Shown: in pieces, positions 8,122 through 16,520 of the stretch
Position numbering within the stretch: the stretch's first letter is position 1
Layout: each line of letters starts with the position of its first letter
Assembly (NCBI GenBank): GCA_963629395.1
Contig: CAVGIV010000009.1
Span: 1 to 53,197 of the forward strand
Direction: 5' to 3'
Origin: CAG-791 sp963629395
GTDB taxonomy: Bacteria; Bacillota; Clostridia; Lachnospirales; Lachnospiraceae
Length of the DNA stretch: 53,197 bases
Notes under the pieces: generated by a model
The model's input: only the letters and a program-made list of their open reading frames with translations
Database searches by the model: none
What the model was told of the DNA's origin: nothing
Position numbers and translations under genes: made by a program

Positions 8122-10218
8122 TCAGTTTTCCTGTGCATCTGTCTTTTTTTCTGTCACATATCCGCAGCCCTCGCTGGCGCAGACCAGTTTATTGCCTCGT
8201 TCCAGGAGAAGCGCGCCGCACTGCGGGCACTTTTCCTTCGACGGACGGTTCCATGTCATAAAATCACAGTCCGGATTCCCAAGGCAGCCGTAATAGCGTC
8301 TGCCCTTCTTGGTCATTTTAATGACGATATCCTTGCCGCACTTGGGACAGCTCACGCCGATTTTTTCAAAATACGGCTTGGTGTTGCGGCACTCCGGGAA
8401 ACCGGGGCACGCCAGAAACCGTCCGTGCGGTCCGTATTTGATGACCATTCTGCGCCCGCATTTCTCGCAGACCTCGTCCGACTCCTCGTCCTTGATTTCG
8501 ACCTTCTCCAGCTCTTCACTAGCCTTCTGCACAGCAGCATCCAGATCCGGATAGAAATTCTCAATGATTGTCTTCCATTTTACCTTTCCATCTGCGACGC
8601 CGTCCAGAAGAGATTCCAGATTTGCTGTAAAAGCCGGATCTACAATTTCAGGGAAGGAGGACTTCATAATATTGTTGACAGTCTCTCCCAGCTCCGTCAT
8701 ATAAAGATTCTTGTTCTCCTTCGTGACGTACCGCCTTGCGAGGATGGTTGTGATGGTCGGCGCATAGGTAGAAGGGCGTCCGATGCCCTGCTCCTCCAGT
8801 GCATGAACCAGAGAAGCCTCGGTATAATGAGGCACCGGCTGCGTAAAATGCTGCTCCGCATCCAGTGTCTTTAATGTCAGATCCGACGACTCGTCGAGCC
8901 CCTTCATCAAAGCCCCTTCCGTTTTGCTCTCATCCGCCGGCTTATAAACCTTCAGGAAGCCTTCGAAGGCAATGCGGGAAAACGGCATTGTAAACAAATG
9001 CTGCTCGCCGCCGGCAGCCTCTGCCGTGATGGTCACACGGGTCTGCTCGACGCTGGCAGAGGCCATCCGGCTTGCCGTAAAGCGGTTCCAGATCAGCTGA
9101 TACAGCCGCAGCTGCTCTCTTGTCAGCGAATCCTTGATGCTGGCAGGTGTACGGGTAATGTCCGTCGGGCGAATGGCTTCGTGCGCATCCTGTATTTTGC
9201 CTGCTGCCTTTTTCTGCTCTGCTGCAGCAAGGAATTCCTCACCGTATACGCTGCGTATATATTCTGCTGAGGAAGCCATTGCTTCATCTGAAATACGGGT
9301 GGAATCTGTACGGAGGTAGGTGATGATACCGACCGAACCGCTGCCCTTAATCTCAACACCCTCGTACAGCTGCTGCGCGATGCGCATAGTCTTCTGCGTC
9401 GAGAAATTCAGCGCCTTGGAGGCCTCCTGCTGCAATGTAGATGTCGTAAAAGGGAGGGGTGCCTTTCTCTCTCTTTTGGTTGTTTTAATTTCTGTAATCC
9501 CGTAAGAAGCCTTCTCCAGTTTATCTTTCAGCGCTTTTGTCTGCGCTGCGTCCGAAAGCTCTGCCTTTTTGCCGCCGACCGGGCCGTAATAATGCGCAGT
9601 CAGCGGTTTCTTCTCCCCCTTCACGGCAAACTCCGCATCCAGCGTCCAGTATTCCTCCGGAATAAATGAAGAAATCTCCTCCTCGCGGTCTCCGATCATG
9701 CGCAGTGCCACCGACTGCACACGGCCTGCTGATAGGCCTCGTTTTACCTTAATCCACAAAAGCGGAGAAATTTTATAACCCACAATGCGATCCAGCACGC
9801 GGCGCGCCTGCTGTGCATCCACAAGATTCATGTCAATTTCACGTGGATGGTGAAAGGAATCTGTCACCGCGCTCTTGGTAATTTCATTGAAGGTGATGCG
9901 CGCGACCTTCTTATCCTCCAGGTGAAGGGCTGCCATCAGATGCCAGGAAATCGCCTCTCCCTCACGGTCCGGGTCCGTTGCCAGATAGACCTTATCTGCC
10001 TTTTTTACGCGTTTGCGCAGATCCGCCAGAAGGTCGCCTTTCCCGCGGATGGTAATATATTTGGGTTCAAAATCATGCTCAACATCAATTCCCATCTGAC
10101 TTCTGGGAAGATCTCTTACATGGCCCTGACTGGCTGCTACGTCGTACTTTTTCCCTAAAAATTTTTTAATGGTTTTCACCTTTGCAGGTGACTCCACAAT
10201 AACCAGATTCTGCGACAT
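8122..10218 (-). CDS. topA: DNA topoisomerase I
   Basis: A 698-residue type IA topoisomerase that relaxes negative supercoils. The TOPRIM domain opens the protein (VIVESPAKVKTI, then DPDREGEAI with the metal-binding acidic residues at about 82-88); the catalytic tyrosine is Tyr301 in ITYLRTDSTR. The C-terminus has three four-cysteine zinc ribbons (CEKCGRRM, CPKCGKDI and CPQCGALL units). The start at 10218 has AGGAG 11 nt upstream and restores the universal N-terminus; 26 residues of upstream frame are discarded. Confidence 0.97.
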   Translation of the reverse strand: MSQNLVIVESPAKVKTIKKFLGKKYDVAASQGHVRDLPRSQMGIDVEHDFEPKYITIRGKGDLLADLRKRVKKADKVYLATDPDREGEAISWHLMAALHLEDKKVARITFNEITKSAVTDSFHHPREIDMNLVDAQQARRVLDRIVGYKISPLLWIKVKRGLSAGRVQSVALRMIGDREEEISSFIPEEYWTLDAEFAVKGEKKPLTAHYYGPVGGKKAELSDAAQTKALKDKLEKASYGITEIKTTKRERKAPLPFTTSTLQQEASKALNFSTQKTMRIAQQLYEGVEIKGSGSVGIITYLRTDSTRISDEAMASSAEYIRSVYGEEFLAAAEQKKAAGKIQDAHEAIRPTDITRTPASIKDSLTREQLRLYQLIWNRFTASRMASASVEQTRVTITAEAAGGEQHLFTMPFSRIAFEGFLKVYKPADESKTEGALMKGLDESSDLTLKTLDAEQHFTQPVPHYTEASLVHALEEQGIGRPSTYAPTITTILARRYVTKENKNLYMTELGETVNNIMKSSFPEIVDPAFTANLESLLDGVADGKVKWKTIIENFYPDLDAAVQKASEELEKVEIKDEESDEVCEKCGRRMVIKYGPHGRFLACPGFPECRNTKPYFEKIGVSCPKCGKDIVIKMTKKGRRYYGCLGNPDCDFMTWNRPSKEKCPQCGALLLERGNKLVCASEGCGYVTEKKTDAQEN

Positions 10219-10248
10219 TCTGTCATATTCTCCTAGTTGTATACTCTG

Positions 10249-10282
10249 TTTAGGGAACACTTTACCGAAGCATTTCCCTAAA
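10249..10282 (-). promoter_or_regulatory. Inverted repeat in the topA leader
   Basis: TTTAGGGAA (10249-10257) and TTCCCTAAA (10274-10282) form a perfect 9-bp stem with a 16-nt loop. It sits between the topA promoter and its ribosome binding site with no T tract, so it looks like a leader hairpin or operator rather than a terminator. Confidence 0.5.
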
Positions 10283-10322
10283 TCCTGCAGCCTCACCGCA
10301 CACCTTACAGACTGCGTTTCCG

Positions 10323-10351
10323 AATATATCGCAAAAGAATAGGGTTGGCAA
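10323..10351 (-). promoter_or_regulatory. Promoter of topA-codY
   Basis: Minus-strand TTGCCA (10346-10351), 17-bp spacer, TATATT (10323-10328). Predicted transcripts start near 10316, giving a leader of about 98 nt that includes the 10249-10282 inverted repeat. Confidence 0.65.
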
Positions 10352-10503
10352 GGCTGAAACCGTGTCTTTTTTCTAAACTTTATGGAAAATGATTTAGTTT
10401 TCAGACATTAAACTCACCTTTTGACATTGCCACCTGCGCTTATTTTCAACTATCATAGTAACCAGTCAAACTATAAACGAATAAGGAGTATCTTCATAAA
10501 ATT

Positions 10504-12141
10504 ATGAGTTCTGTTATATCCAATACCGTCAAACGTTTTACCTCAAAGGATACCCTGCGGCCGTTTCTGATTCTGTTTATCAGCGGCGTGCTGATCAATC
10601 TTCCTCTTATTACGCAGCGCCTCACCAACAATCTGGACGGACTGTGGAATCAGGACGACTACATTGCCGGCAGCTGGGAGCTCTCAACCGGCAGATGGTT
10701 CTGGATTGTTCTCGATCGTCTTCGTTTTGGCATTTCCCTGGATCCGTTTCAGACGCTGGCAGCGCTGGCACTTTTTGCCGCAGGTCTCCTCCTTGCCTCG
10801 AGAGTTCTGTCTCTGTCGCGGTCTCCCTTGACACTTCTGGCAGGCATCTGTTTTCTTTCCGGCGTGGGCGTTACCTGCCAGCTTTCCTTCAGCTTCATGG
10901 CGATCACCTACGGCGTCTCCTTTTTGCTCTCTATCCTCGCCGTTTTCCTGATCACCACGAAAGCGCCGCTCCCTCTGCCGCTTCGCATTGGGAGCTCTTC
11001 TCTTTGCATTGCCTTCATGATGGGCTGCTACCAGGCCAGCATCGGCGTAACTGCGCTTCTTGCACTTTCCGTCCTTCTTTACGGCATTCTGCTTGGTAAA
11101 AGCGTCCGCAGCCAGCTGTCCTTTGCCCTGCGCATGGTCGCTGCGGTGCTTTTCGGAGGCATCCTATATATGGTGCTTTTAAAGGCCTCCCTGCATCTGA
11201 GCGGGACAGAGCTCAGCGACTACCAGGGCTTTTCCAATCTGTCTGTTTCCTACCTGATGAGCGCACTTCCGTCTGCATTTGTTCATTGTTACCAGACTGC
11301 TGCTCACTACCTGCTGGATGGAACCTTTCGTTCCAACCGGCTGATCGGACATGCCTGGTTTCCGCTTTTTTATCTTCCGATTCTGTTGCCGGGCGTCTCG
11401 GGCATTCTGCGGACCGTTAAAAGATCGATCCCCCGGGCACTTTTCCTCGTCCTTGGCATTCTGCTTTTCCCCGCGGCCGCCAATTGCTTTTACTTTGTGG
11501 CACCGGAAACGGAAACCCACATGCAGATGATGATCCCCATGGGCTGCGTTCTTCCCCTTCTTCTGTGCATGGCTGATCCGCTTTTGGCCAAACAAAAAGC
11601 AGACAGAGTTCAAGGCTCTGCCTGCCACACTCCTGCTATAGGTGCTTCTTTGATTTCTGCACAGGGTGCCTCCGGCGCGAGGCTCACCTGCATCTGCCTG
11701 ATCACTGCCGCCTTCTTATGCTTTGGAAGCCTCCTGCAGTGTGTTACGGATCAATATGCTATGCTGGTCGGCCGCAGGGCAACGCAAACCCTTGCCGAGG
11801 AAATACTGGCCGAAGCAAGCCGCCTGGGCTATGATTACGCAAACGGTCAGATTCTGATCACCGATTCCCCCCATTCCTCAAAGACCTTCTACACGGCTGC
11901 GCTCTACGACAAGGCCAACAGCTATGCTCAGTATGGCAACTGGTCGCATGATCTTTCTTTTTCCAGAGTTTCCTGGATTAAGTTCTATGAAAACTATCTG
12001 CGGATACAGGTATCCTTTGCATCCGGCGATACCGAAGCTACAATCGCTGCTCTTCCCGAGGTGGCCGCCATGCCATCCTTCCCTGCCGCAGGCTCCGTGC
12101 AGAACATCTATGGTGTTCTGGTTGTCAAGCTGGGGGAATAG
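10504..12141 (+). CDS. GtrII-family glucosyltransferase-like membrane protein
   Basis: A 545-residue polytopic membrane protein with about ten or more hydrophobic segments. The first extracellular stretch after helix 1 contains NQDDYIAGSWELSTGRW (about 49-65), with Asp51 and Asp52 placed as in the GtrII family (bacteriophage-type O-antigen glucosyltransferases) and related lipid-linked sugar transferases. It is therefore inferred to move a sugar from a polyprenyl-phosphate donor onto a cell-surface glycan; no gtrA/gtrB partners are present. The ribosome binding site GGAG is about 15 nt from the ATG, which is longer than usual. It is divergent from topA and its 3' end overlaps truA by 17 nt, tail to tail. 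Confidence 0.72.
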   Translation: MSSVISNTVKRFTSKDTLRPFLILFISGVLINLPLITQRLTNNLDGLWNQDDYIAGSWELSTGRWFWIVLDRLRFGISLDPFQTLAALALFAAGLLLASRVLSLSRSPLTLLAGICFLSGVGVTCQLSFSFMAITYGVSFLLSILAVFLITTKAPLPLPLRIGSSSLCIAFMMGCYQASIGVTALLALSVLLYGILLGKSVRSQLSFALRMVAAVLFGGILYMVLLKASLHLSGTELSDYQGFSNLSVSYLMSALPSAFVHCYQTAAHYLLDGTFRSNRLIGHAWFPLFYLPILLPGVSGILRTVKRSIPRALFLVLGILLFPAAANCFYFVAPETETHMQMMIPMGCVLPLLLCMADPLLAKQKADRVQGSACHTPAIGASLISAQGASGARLTCICLITAAFLCFGSLLQCVTDQYAMLVGRRATQTLAEEILAEASRLGYDYANGQILITDSPHSSKTFYTAALYDKANSYAQYGNWSHDLSFSRVSWIKFYENYLRIQVSFASGDTEATIAALPEVAAMPSFPAAGSVQNIYGVLVVKLGE

Positions 12142-13003
12142 AAGAAGCCTTTATCAGGCGATAATTGATCAGATGCAGTCCGCAGGCAGGCGCCGTTTCT
12201 CCGGCCGCCTGCCTGTTTTGGGCCTCGAGGATTGCCGGAATATCCTCCGGCAAAATAAGGCCTCTGCCAACCCGGATCAATGTCCCTGCGATGATTCGCA
12301 CCATATTGTACAAAAAACCCTTCCCCGACACACGAATGACAATGTCGCAGGCATCGGTCAAAGAGAGCGTCTCCAGCTTTCTGCCTGCAGCCCCTGCAGC
12401 AGGCAGCGCCGTCATCCCGGAAATTTGCGGCATATCCTGCAGGATATCCGGCGTATGGCACAAGGTCCGTTCAATCACCAGCTCGGTGATCTCGCGCACA
12501 GACGTCGCTGTCTGTCTGGCAGGATTCGCAAAGCTTGCAAAATCATGCTCGCCCTTCAGATACGCTGCTGCCCTCTGCATGGCATCAATATCCAGGTTCC
12601 AATAACAGCTGCAGGCATAGCGTGCCTTTACCGGATCCGGAATTCTTGAACAATGAATTCGGTATTCATAGGTCTTCACGCTTTTTGCACGGCGAGGATG
12701 AAAATCCGGCGCCGTCTCCCAGGAGGCCTGAATCCGAATATCCTCCGGAAGTCTGGCATTGAGTGCCTTTGCAAAGTTCTCCGGCGGAATGGGCGAGCAG
12801 GTATCAAATACTGCATAATTGCAAAGGGCATGTACGCCGGCATCGGTCCTGCTCGCCCCGATGATCTCTGGATTCTCTCCGGTCAGGGACAGAAGTGCCT
12901 TTGAGATTTCCCCCTCGATGGTTCGAATCTCCGGATTTTTCTGTGCCGCAAAGCCGGAGTACTCTGTCCCATCGTACGCTGTCACCAGCAGGATTCGCTT
13001 CAT
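12125..13003 (-). CDS. truA: tRNA pseudouridine(38-40) synthase TruA
   Basis: A 292-residue TruA that isomerises uridines 38-40 of the tRNA anticodon arm. The catalytic aspartate is Asp54 in ASRTDAGVHA; the RNA-binding CYWNLDIDAM and FLYNMVRIIAGTL segments are present. It is longer than the usual roughly 245-260 residues because of a poorly conserved loop (about 187-225, rich in Ala/Gly) between the core strands. The start at 13003 has AAGGG upstream and lies 11 bp after ecfT, so truA is the last gene of the ecf operon, a common Firmicute arrangement. Confidence 0.95.
   Translation of the reverse strand: MKRILLVTAYDGTEYSGFAAQKNPEIRTIEGEISKALLSLTGENPEIIGASRTDAGVHALCNYAVFDTCSPIPPENFAKALNARLPEDIRIQASWETAPDFHPRRAKSVKTYEYRIHCSRIPDPVKARYACSCYWNLDIDAMQRAAAYLKGEHDFASFANPARQTATSVREITELVIERTLCHTPDILQDMPQISGMTALPAAGAAGRKLETLSLTDACDIVIRVSGKGFLYNMVRIIAGTLIRVGRGLILPEDIPAILEAQNRQAAGETAPACGLHLINYRLIKASSIPPA
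12183..12219 (+). terminator. Intrinsic terminator of the GtrII gene inside truA
   Basis: CAGGCAGGCG (12183-12192) pairs perfectly with CGCCTGCCTG (12206-12215), with an inner CCG/CGG pair, and TTTT follows (12216-12219). It is 42 nt past the GtrII stop and lies wholly within the antisense of the truA 3' coding region, so the same bases encode TruA residues and end the opposing transcript. Confidence 0.72.
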
Positions 13004-13014
13004 CTTTTTCCCTT

Positions 13015-13818
13015 CTATACAGCCAAAACCTGTATCAACACACACAAGACCATGTAGGCCGCAAGCCCGGTATAGGCCGCATAATCCCTTCTCTTGTAGC
13101 AAAGCGGCTTCATCCTCGTCCTTCCCTCGCCACCCCGATAGCATCTTGCCTCCATTGCCATCGCCAGGTCATTTGCGCGCCGAAAAGCCGATATGAACAG
13201 CGGAACGAGCAGGGGCACCAGACTCTGAATCTTTTTCTTCAGGTTCCTGGATTCAAAATCAGCTCCTCTTGCCATCTGTGCCTTCATAATCTTATCCGTT
13301 TCTTCCATAAGAATCGGAATAAAGCGCAGAGCAATCGACATCATCATCGAGATTTCATGGACGGGGACATGTATTTTTTTCAATGGTCCAAGAACATCCT
13401 CGAGCGCATCCGTCAGCTGATTCGGCGTCGTGGTCAGCGTCATCATTGAGGATCCGATAATGAGAAATATCAGCCGCACCGCCATCTTAGACGCAAAATC
13501 CAGTCCCTCATAGGTAATCGTGAGCTTCCAGAAATGCACCAGCGGCTCGCCCTCTGTCAGGAACAGGTTGAACACCACCGTGATCAGCAGAAGGAACACA
13601 ATTGCTTTCATACCGCGCACAATATACCCAAACGGCACATGCGAGAGCAAGACAACAACTGCAACAGCCGCAGCGGCAGCAAGATATCCCAGCCAGGAGG
13701 AAACGATAAACAGGGAAATAATGTACGCAAAGGTTGCAATGAGCTTGACCCTGGGATCCAGCCGATGAACGACCGAGTCTGTCTGATAATACTGACCGAT
13801 GGTAATTTCCTTAAACAT
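13015..13818 (-). CDS. ecfT: ECF transporter transmembrane subunit EcfT
   Basis: A 267-residue integral membrane protein with about five or six hydrophobic segments and the two arginine motifs that contact the ATPases: ARG within MARGADFESR and the second near EARCYRGGEGR. EcfT couples ATP hydrolysis to vitamin-binding S components in group II ECF importers. The ATG at 13818 has AGGAGG upstream and overlaps the end of ecfA2 by 8 nt. No S component gene is nearby, consistent with a shared module serving several substrates encoded elsewhere. Confidence 0.95.
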   Translation of the reverse strand: MFKEITIGQYYQTDSVVHRLDPRVKLIATFAYIISLFIVSSWLGYLAAAAAVAVVVLLSHVPFGYIVRGMKAIVFLLLITVVFNLFLTEGEPLVHFWKLTITYEGLDFASKMAVRLIFLIIGSSMMTLTTTPNQLTDALEDVLGPLKKIHVPVHEISMMMSIALRFIPILMEETDKIMKAQMARGADFESRNLKKKIQSLVPLLVPLFISAFRRANDLAMAMEARCYRGGEGRTRMKPLCYKRRDYAAYTGLAAYMVLCVLIQVLAV

Positions 13819-14752
13819 TTCGGTCCTCCTCTGCTGGCTCATTAGCTTTCATGCGCTGCGTCCCTCTTCCGATGCAGCGAAAGCTCTTTCCGGTCTTTTG
13901 ATTGATATCATCCAGATGTGCCATGAGTTCATCCGCTGCTGCAGAAACCGTCAGGCAATTGGTATCAACCGGGATTCCCTTCTCCCGCAGATACTGCATG
14001 ATATAGACCACCTGCGGTGCCGCAAGTCCGATCTCCTCAAGCTCCCTGTAACGAGAAAAGACCTCGCGCGGAGCACCGTCCATCAGAATTTTCCCGTCAT
14101 TCATCACCAGAATCCGATCCGCATATTCCGCAACATCATCCATGCTGTGTGATACCAGCAGAATAGTCATGTGAAGCGTTTTCTTCATATCGCGAACCAT
14201 GTCCAGGATTTCATCCCGGCCTTTGGGATCGAGTCCGGCCGTCGGCTCATCCAAAACCAGAATCCTAGGATGCATGGCAAGCACGCCGGCAATGGCAGCA
14301 CGTCTCTTCTGGCCGCCGGACAGATCAAAGGGGGACATTTTCCAGAACTCCTGTGCAAGTCCCACACGCTCTAACGCTTCTATGGCTCTTTCGCGGCATT
14401 CCTCTTCGGAAAGTCCCAGGTTCCTGGGACCGAACATGACATCCGCCAGAACATCGGTTTCGAACAGCTGGTGCTCTGGATATTGAAATACCAGGCCCAC
14501 ATGAGAACGCAGCTCCTTGCGGTCAAATCCCTCCTCCTGAATATCCCGTCCATCCCAGAAGATATGTCCAGTGGTAGGCAGAAGAATTCCATTGAGCATC
14601 TGAACAAAGGTGGATTTACCGGAACCGGTATGACCAACAAGACCAATAAACTCGCCATCCGGAATTTCAACGCTGACATGATCCAGCGCATTCACCTCCA
14701 TGGCCGTTCCCTTTTCATAGACATATGTTATGTCATCAATTTTCAGTGACAT
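13811..14752 (-). CDS. ecfA2: ECF transporter ATPase EcfA2
   Basis: A 313-residue ABC ATPase: Walker A GHTGSGKST, Q loop VFQYPEHQLF, signature LSGGQKRR, Walker B ILVLDEPTAGLD and switch histidine in VSHSMDD. The YPEHQLF segment in the Q-loop region is typical of EcfA2-type proteins and helps separate it from EcfA1. AAGGAG precedes the ATG at 14752. The C-terminal 60 or so residues are a family-specific extension that includes a KANEPAEED tail. Confidence 0.95.
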   Translation of the reverse strand: MSLKIDDITYVYEKGTAMEVNALDHVSVEIPDGEFIGLVGHTGSGKSTFVQMLNGILLPTTGHIFWDGRDIQEEGFDRKELRSHVGLVFQYPEHQLFETDVLADVMFGPRNLGLSEEECRERAIEALERVGLAQEFWKMSPFDLSGGQKRRAAIAGVLAMHPRILVLDEPTAGLDPKGRDEILDMVRDMKKTLHMTILLVSHSMDDVAEYADRILVMNDGKILMDGAPREVFSRYRELEEIGLAAPQVVYIMQYLREKGIPVDTNCLTVSAAADELMAHLDDINQKTGKSFRCIGRGTQRMKANEPAEEDRNV

Positions 14753-14818
14753 CCGTTCTCCTTTTATCCCCGCTGCCTCTTCGCAGGAGCTGCAAAGAGT
14801 ATTAACCATTCTTCTCGT

Positions 14819-15682
14819 TTATAGGCCAAGAGCCTCCGCCAGCTCTTCCTTCGTTAGAATTCCTGCCGGAATGTCAACGCCGTGTCTGCGCAGCTCATCT
14901 GCCAGAAGCGTAACCGCAGGAACATCCAGATGAAGCGCCTTCATCGTATCCACCTGTGCGAATACCTCATGCGGCGTCCCCTGCAGGGCAATCTTTCCGT
15001 CATCCATGACAAAAACACGATCCGCATAGATCGCCTCTTCCATGTAATGCGTAATCAGTATGATGGTGATCCCTTCCACCTTATTCAGAGCACGCGCGGC
15101 ACGAATCACCTCATATCGCCCCGACGGATCCAGCATGGCTGTAGGCTCATCCATGATGATGCACTTGGGGTGCATGGCAATGACCCCGGCGATGGATACC
15201 CGCTGCTTCTGCCCGCCCGAGAGGCGGTTTGGCGACTTTTTGCGGTATGCCTGCATTCCGACCGTAGTAAGGGCCTCATCCACTCTCTGCCAGATTTCAC
15301 TGGTAGGTACGCCCATATTTTCCGGTCCAAACCCCACATCCTCTTCTACAATCTGTCCGATGATCTGGTTGTCCGGATTCTGAAAGACCATTCCGGCCTC
15401 CTGCCGAATATCCCACAGGTGGTCTTCGTCCTTTGTGTTCATGCCGTCGATGAGCACCTCTCCCTCCGTCGGGAAAAGAAGGGCATTCAGATGCTTGGCC
15501 AGGGTAGACTTTCCGGATCCGTTGTGACCCAGCACAGCAATGAACTGGCCCGGCTCAGCATCCAGTGTCACATCATCAACTGCACGCACAGTGCCGCTGA
15601 TATTCCCTTCCTCATCTCTTGTTACGTAATCATGAATAAGATGTTTGACAGCAGCCATCGCTGTTCCTGCATTTCCAAGCAT
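14819..15682 (-). CDS. ecfA1: ECF transporter ATPase EcfA1
   Basis: A 287-residue ABC ATPase: Walker A GHNGSGKST, Q loop VFQNPDNQIIG, signature LSGGQKQR, Walker B CIIMDEPTAMLD. The NPDNQ segment and the 'AMLD' D-loop are typical of EcfA1. It leads ecfA1-ecfA2-ecfT-truA. Two starts are possible: the ATG at 15682 with GGGAGG 5 nt upstream, preferred here, or the ATG at 15658 (MAAVKHLIH) with AGGA; the conserved domain begins only after the second. Its frame runs on upstream through the rplQ terminator, which is not coding. Confidence 0.92.
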   Translation of the reverse strand: MLGNAGTAMAAVKHLIHDYVTRDEEGNISGTVRAVDDVTLDAEPGQFIAVLGHNGSGKSTLAKHLNALLFPTEGEVLIDGMNTKDEDHLWDIRQEAGMVFQNPDNQIIGQIVEEDVGFGPENMGVPTSEIWQRVDEALTTVGMQAYRKKSPNRLSGGQKQRVSIAGVIAMHPKCIIMDEPTAMLDPSGRYEVIRAARALNKVEGITIILITHYMEEAIYADRVFVMDDGKIALQGTPHEVFAQVDTMKALHLDVPAVTLLADELRRHGVDIPAGILTKEELAEALGL

Positions 15683-15736
15683 GTGCGCCTCCCGGCTTAT
15701 GATCCAGTCCGTCTTTCTCTCTAGAGCATCGAGAGC

Positions 15737-15765
15737 AGAATAACAGATATTGTCTGAAAAGTGAA
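15737..15765 (-). promoter_or_regulatory. Possible promoter of ecfA1-ecfA2-ecfT-truA
   Basis: Minus-strand TTCACT (15760-15765), 17-bp spacer, TATTCT (15737-15742) with an upstream TG giving an extended -10. It lies immediately behind the rplQ terminator, where a new start is needed. Confidence 0.4.
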
Positions 15766-15768
15766 TGC

Positions 15769-15799
15769 AAAAATCCCCCAAACCATTTGGTTTGAGGGA
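15769..15799 (-). terminator. Intrinsic terminator after rplQ
   Basis: Minus-strand TCCCTCAAACC pairs with GGTTTGGGGGA (one G-T pair) around an AAAT loop, followed by five T residues (15769-15773). It closes the ribosomal protein cluster. Confidence 0.87.
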
Positions 15800-15830
15800 C
15801 TTTAGTATCCTTAACAGCCGTAACCGGGGA

Positions 15831-16361
15831 TTAGACAAGCTCCAGAACAACCATAAGAGCAGCATCGCCCTTTCTCTGGCCGATCTTCACAATTCTTGTA
15901 TATCCGCCATTACGGGAAGCGTATTTCTTGCCGTACTCATTGAAGAGCTTATCAACAAGATCAACCTCCTTAGCATCCTTCTTGCGGCCCTGTGCAGGAA
16001 CCTCAGTTACAGGATACAGGAACTTCATCAGCTGACGTCTTGCATGAAGGCGGGAAGGTGCATCCTTTGTGACAGTCTTCTCAACTTCATCGTAAACGGT
16101 AACCTTCTTGCCGTCCTTTACTTCCTTGACGCGCTTGCCGTCCTTGTCCTTGCGAGCTACCTTGGCCTTAACGGTAACCTCTTCGAAGTTGTCCTTCTCC
16201 TTGGCTGCCAGAGCGATCATCGGCTCAACCAGCTTCTGGATTTCCTTTGCACGAGCTTCAGTGGTAATGATCTTACCATTGTAAAGAAGTGCTGTAACCT
16301 GAGAACGAAGAAGTGCCTTTCTCAGCTTTGTTTTCTTTCCTAACTTTCTGTACTCTGCCAT
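15831..16361 (-). CDS. rplQ: 50S ribosomal protein L17
   Basis: A 176-residue L17, much longer than the usual 110-130. The ends are canonical (AEYRKLGKKTKLRKALL and GGYTRIVKIGQRKGDAA), but an insertion of roughly 45-50 residues, very rich in Lys, Val, Glu and Asp (about 57-103), separates the central helix from SRLHARRQLM. Similar insertions are, to my recollection, seen in Lachnospiraceae-type L17. CAAAAGGAG precedes the ATG at 16361. Last gene of the alpha operon. Confidence 0.96.
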   Translation of the reverse strand: MAEYRKLGKKTKLRKALLRSQVTALLYNGKIITTEARAKEIQKLVEPMIALAAKEKDNFEEVTVKAKVARKDKDGKRVKEVKDGKKVTVYDEVEKTVTKDAPSRLHARRQLMKFLYPVTEVPAQGRKKDAKEVDLVDKLFNEYGKKYASRNGGYTRIVKIGQRKGDAALMVVLELV

Positions 16362-16520
16362 ACTATTCTCCTTTTGTGGCAGCACCGGACAGAACCTGTG
16401 GAATTACCTGTCCGACGCTTTACTATGCCGACCCGCAGCACACCTCATGGGATTTACTGCCGCAGGAACGCTGCTGTTAATTGTATCTGTTCAGGCATCC
16501 GTCGATGGAAGCGGATGTGC

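Noticed and set aside
10421..10456. Plus-strand promoter for the GtrII gene using TTGACA at 10421
   Set aside because: The only -10-like boxes lie 14 or 24 bp away, outside usable spacing, so no promoter was called.
12914..12935. GGTTCGAATC, resembling a tRNA T-loop
   Set aside because: It lies inside truA in frame, and no acceptor stem, D arm or anticodon arm can be folded around it.
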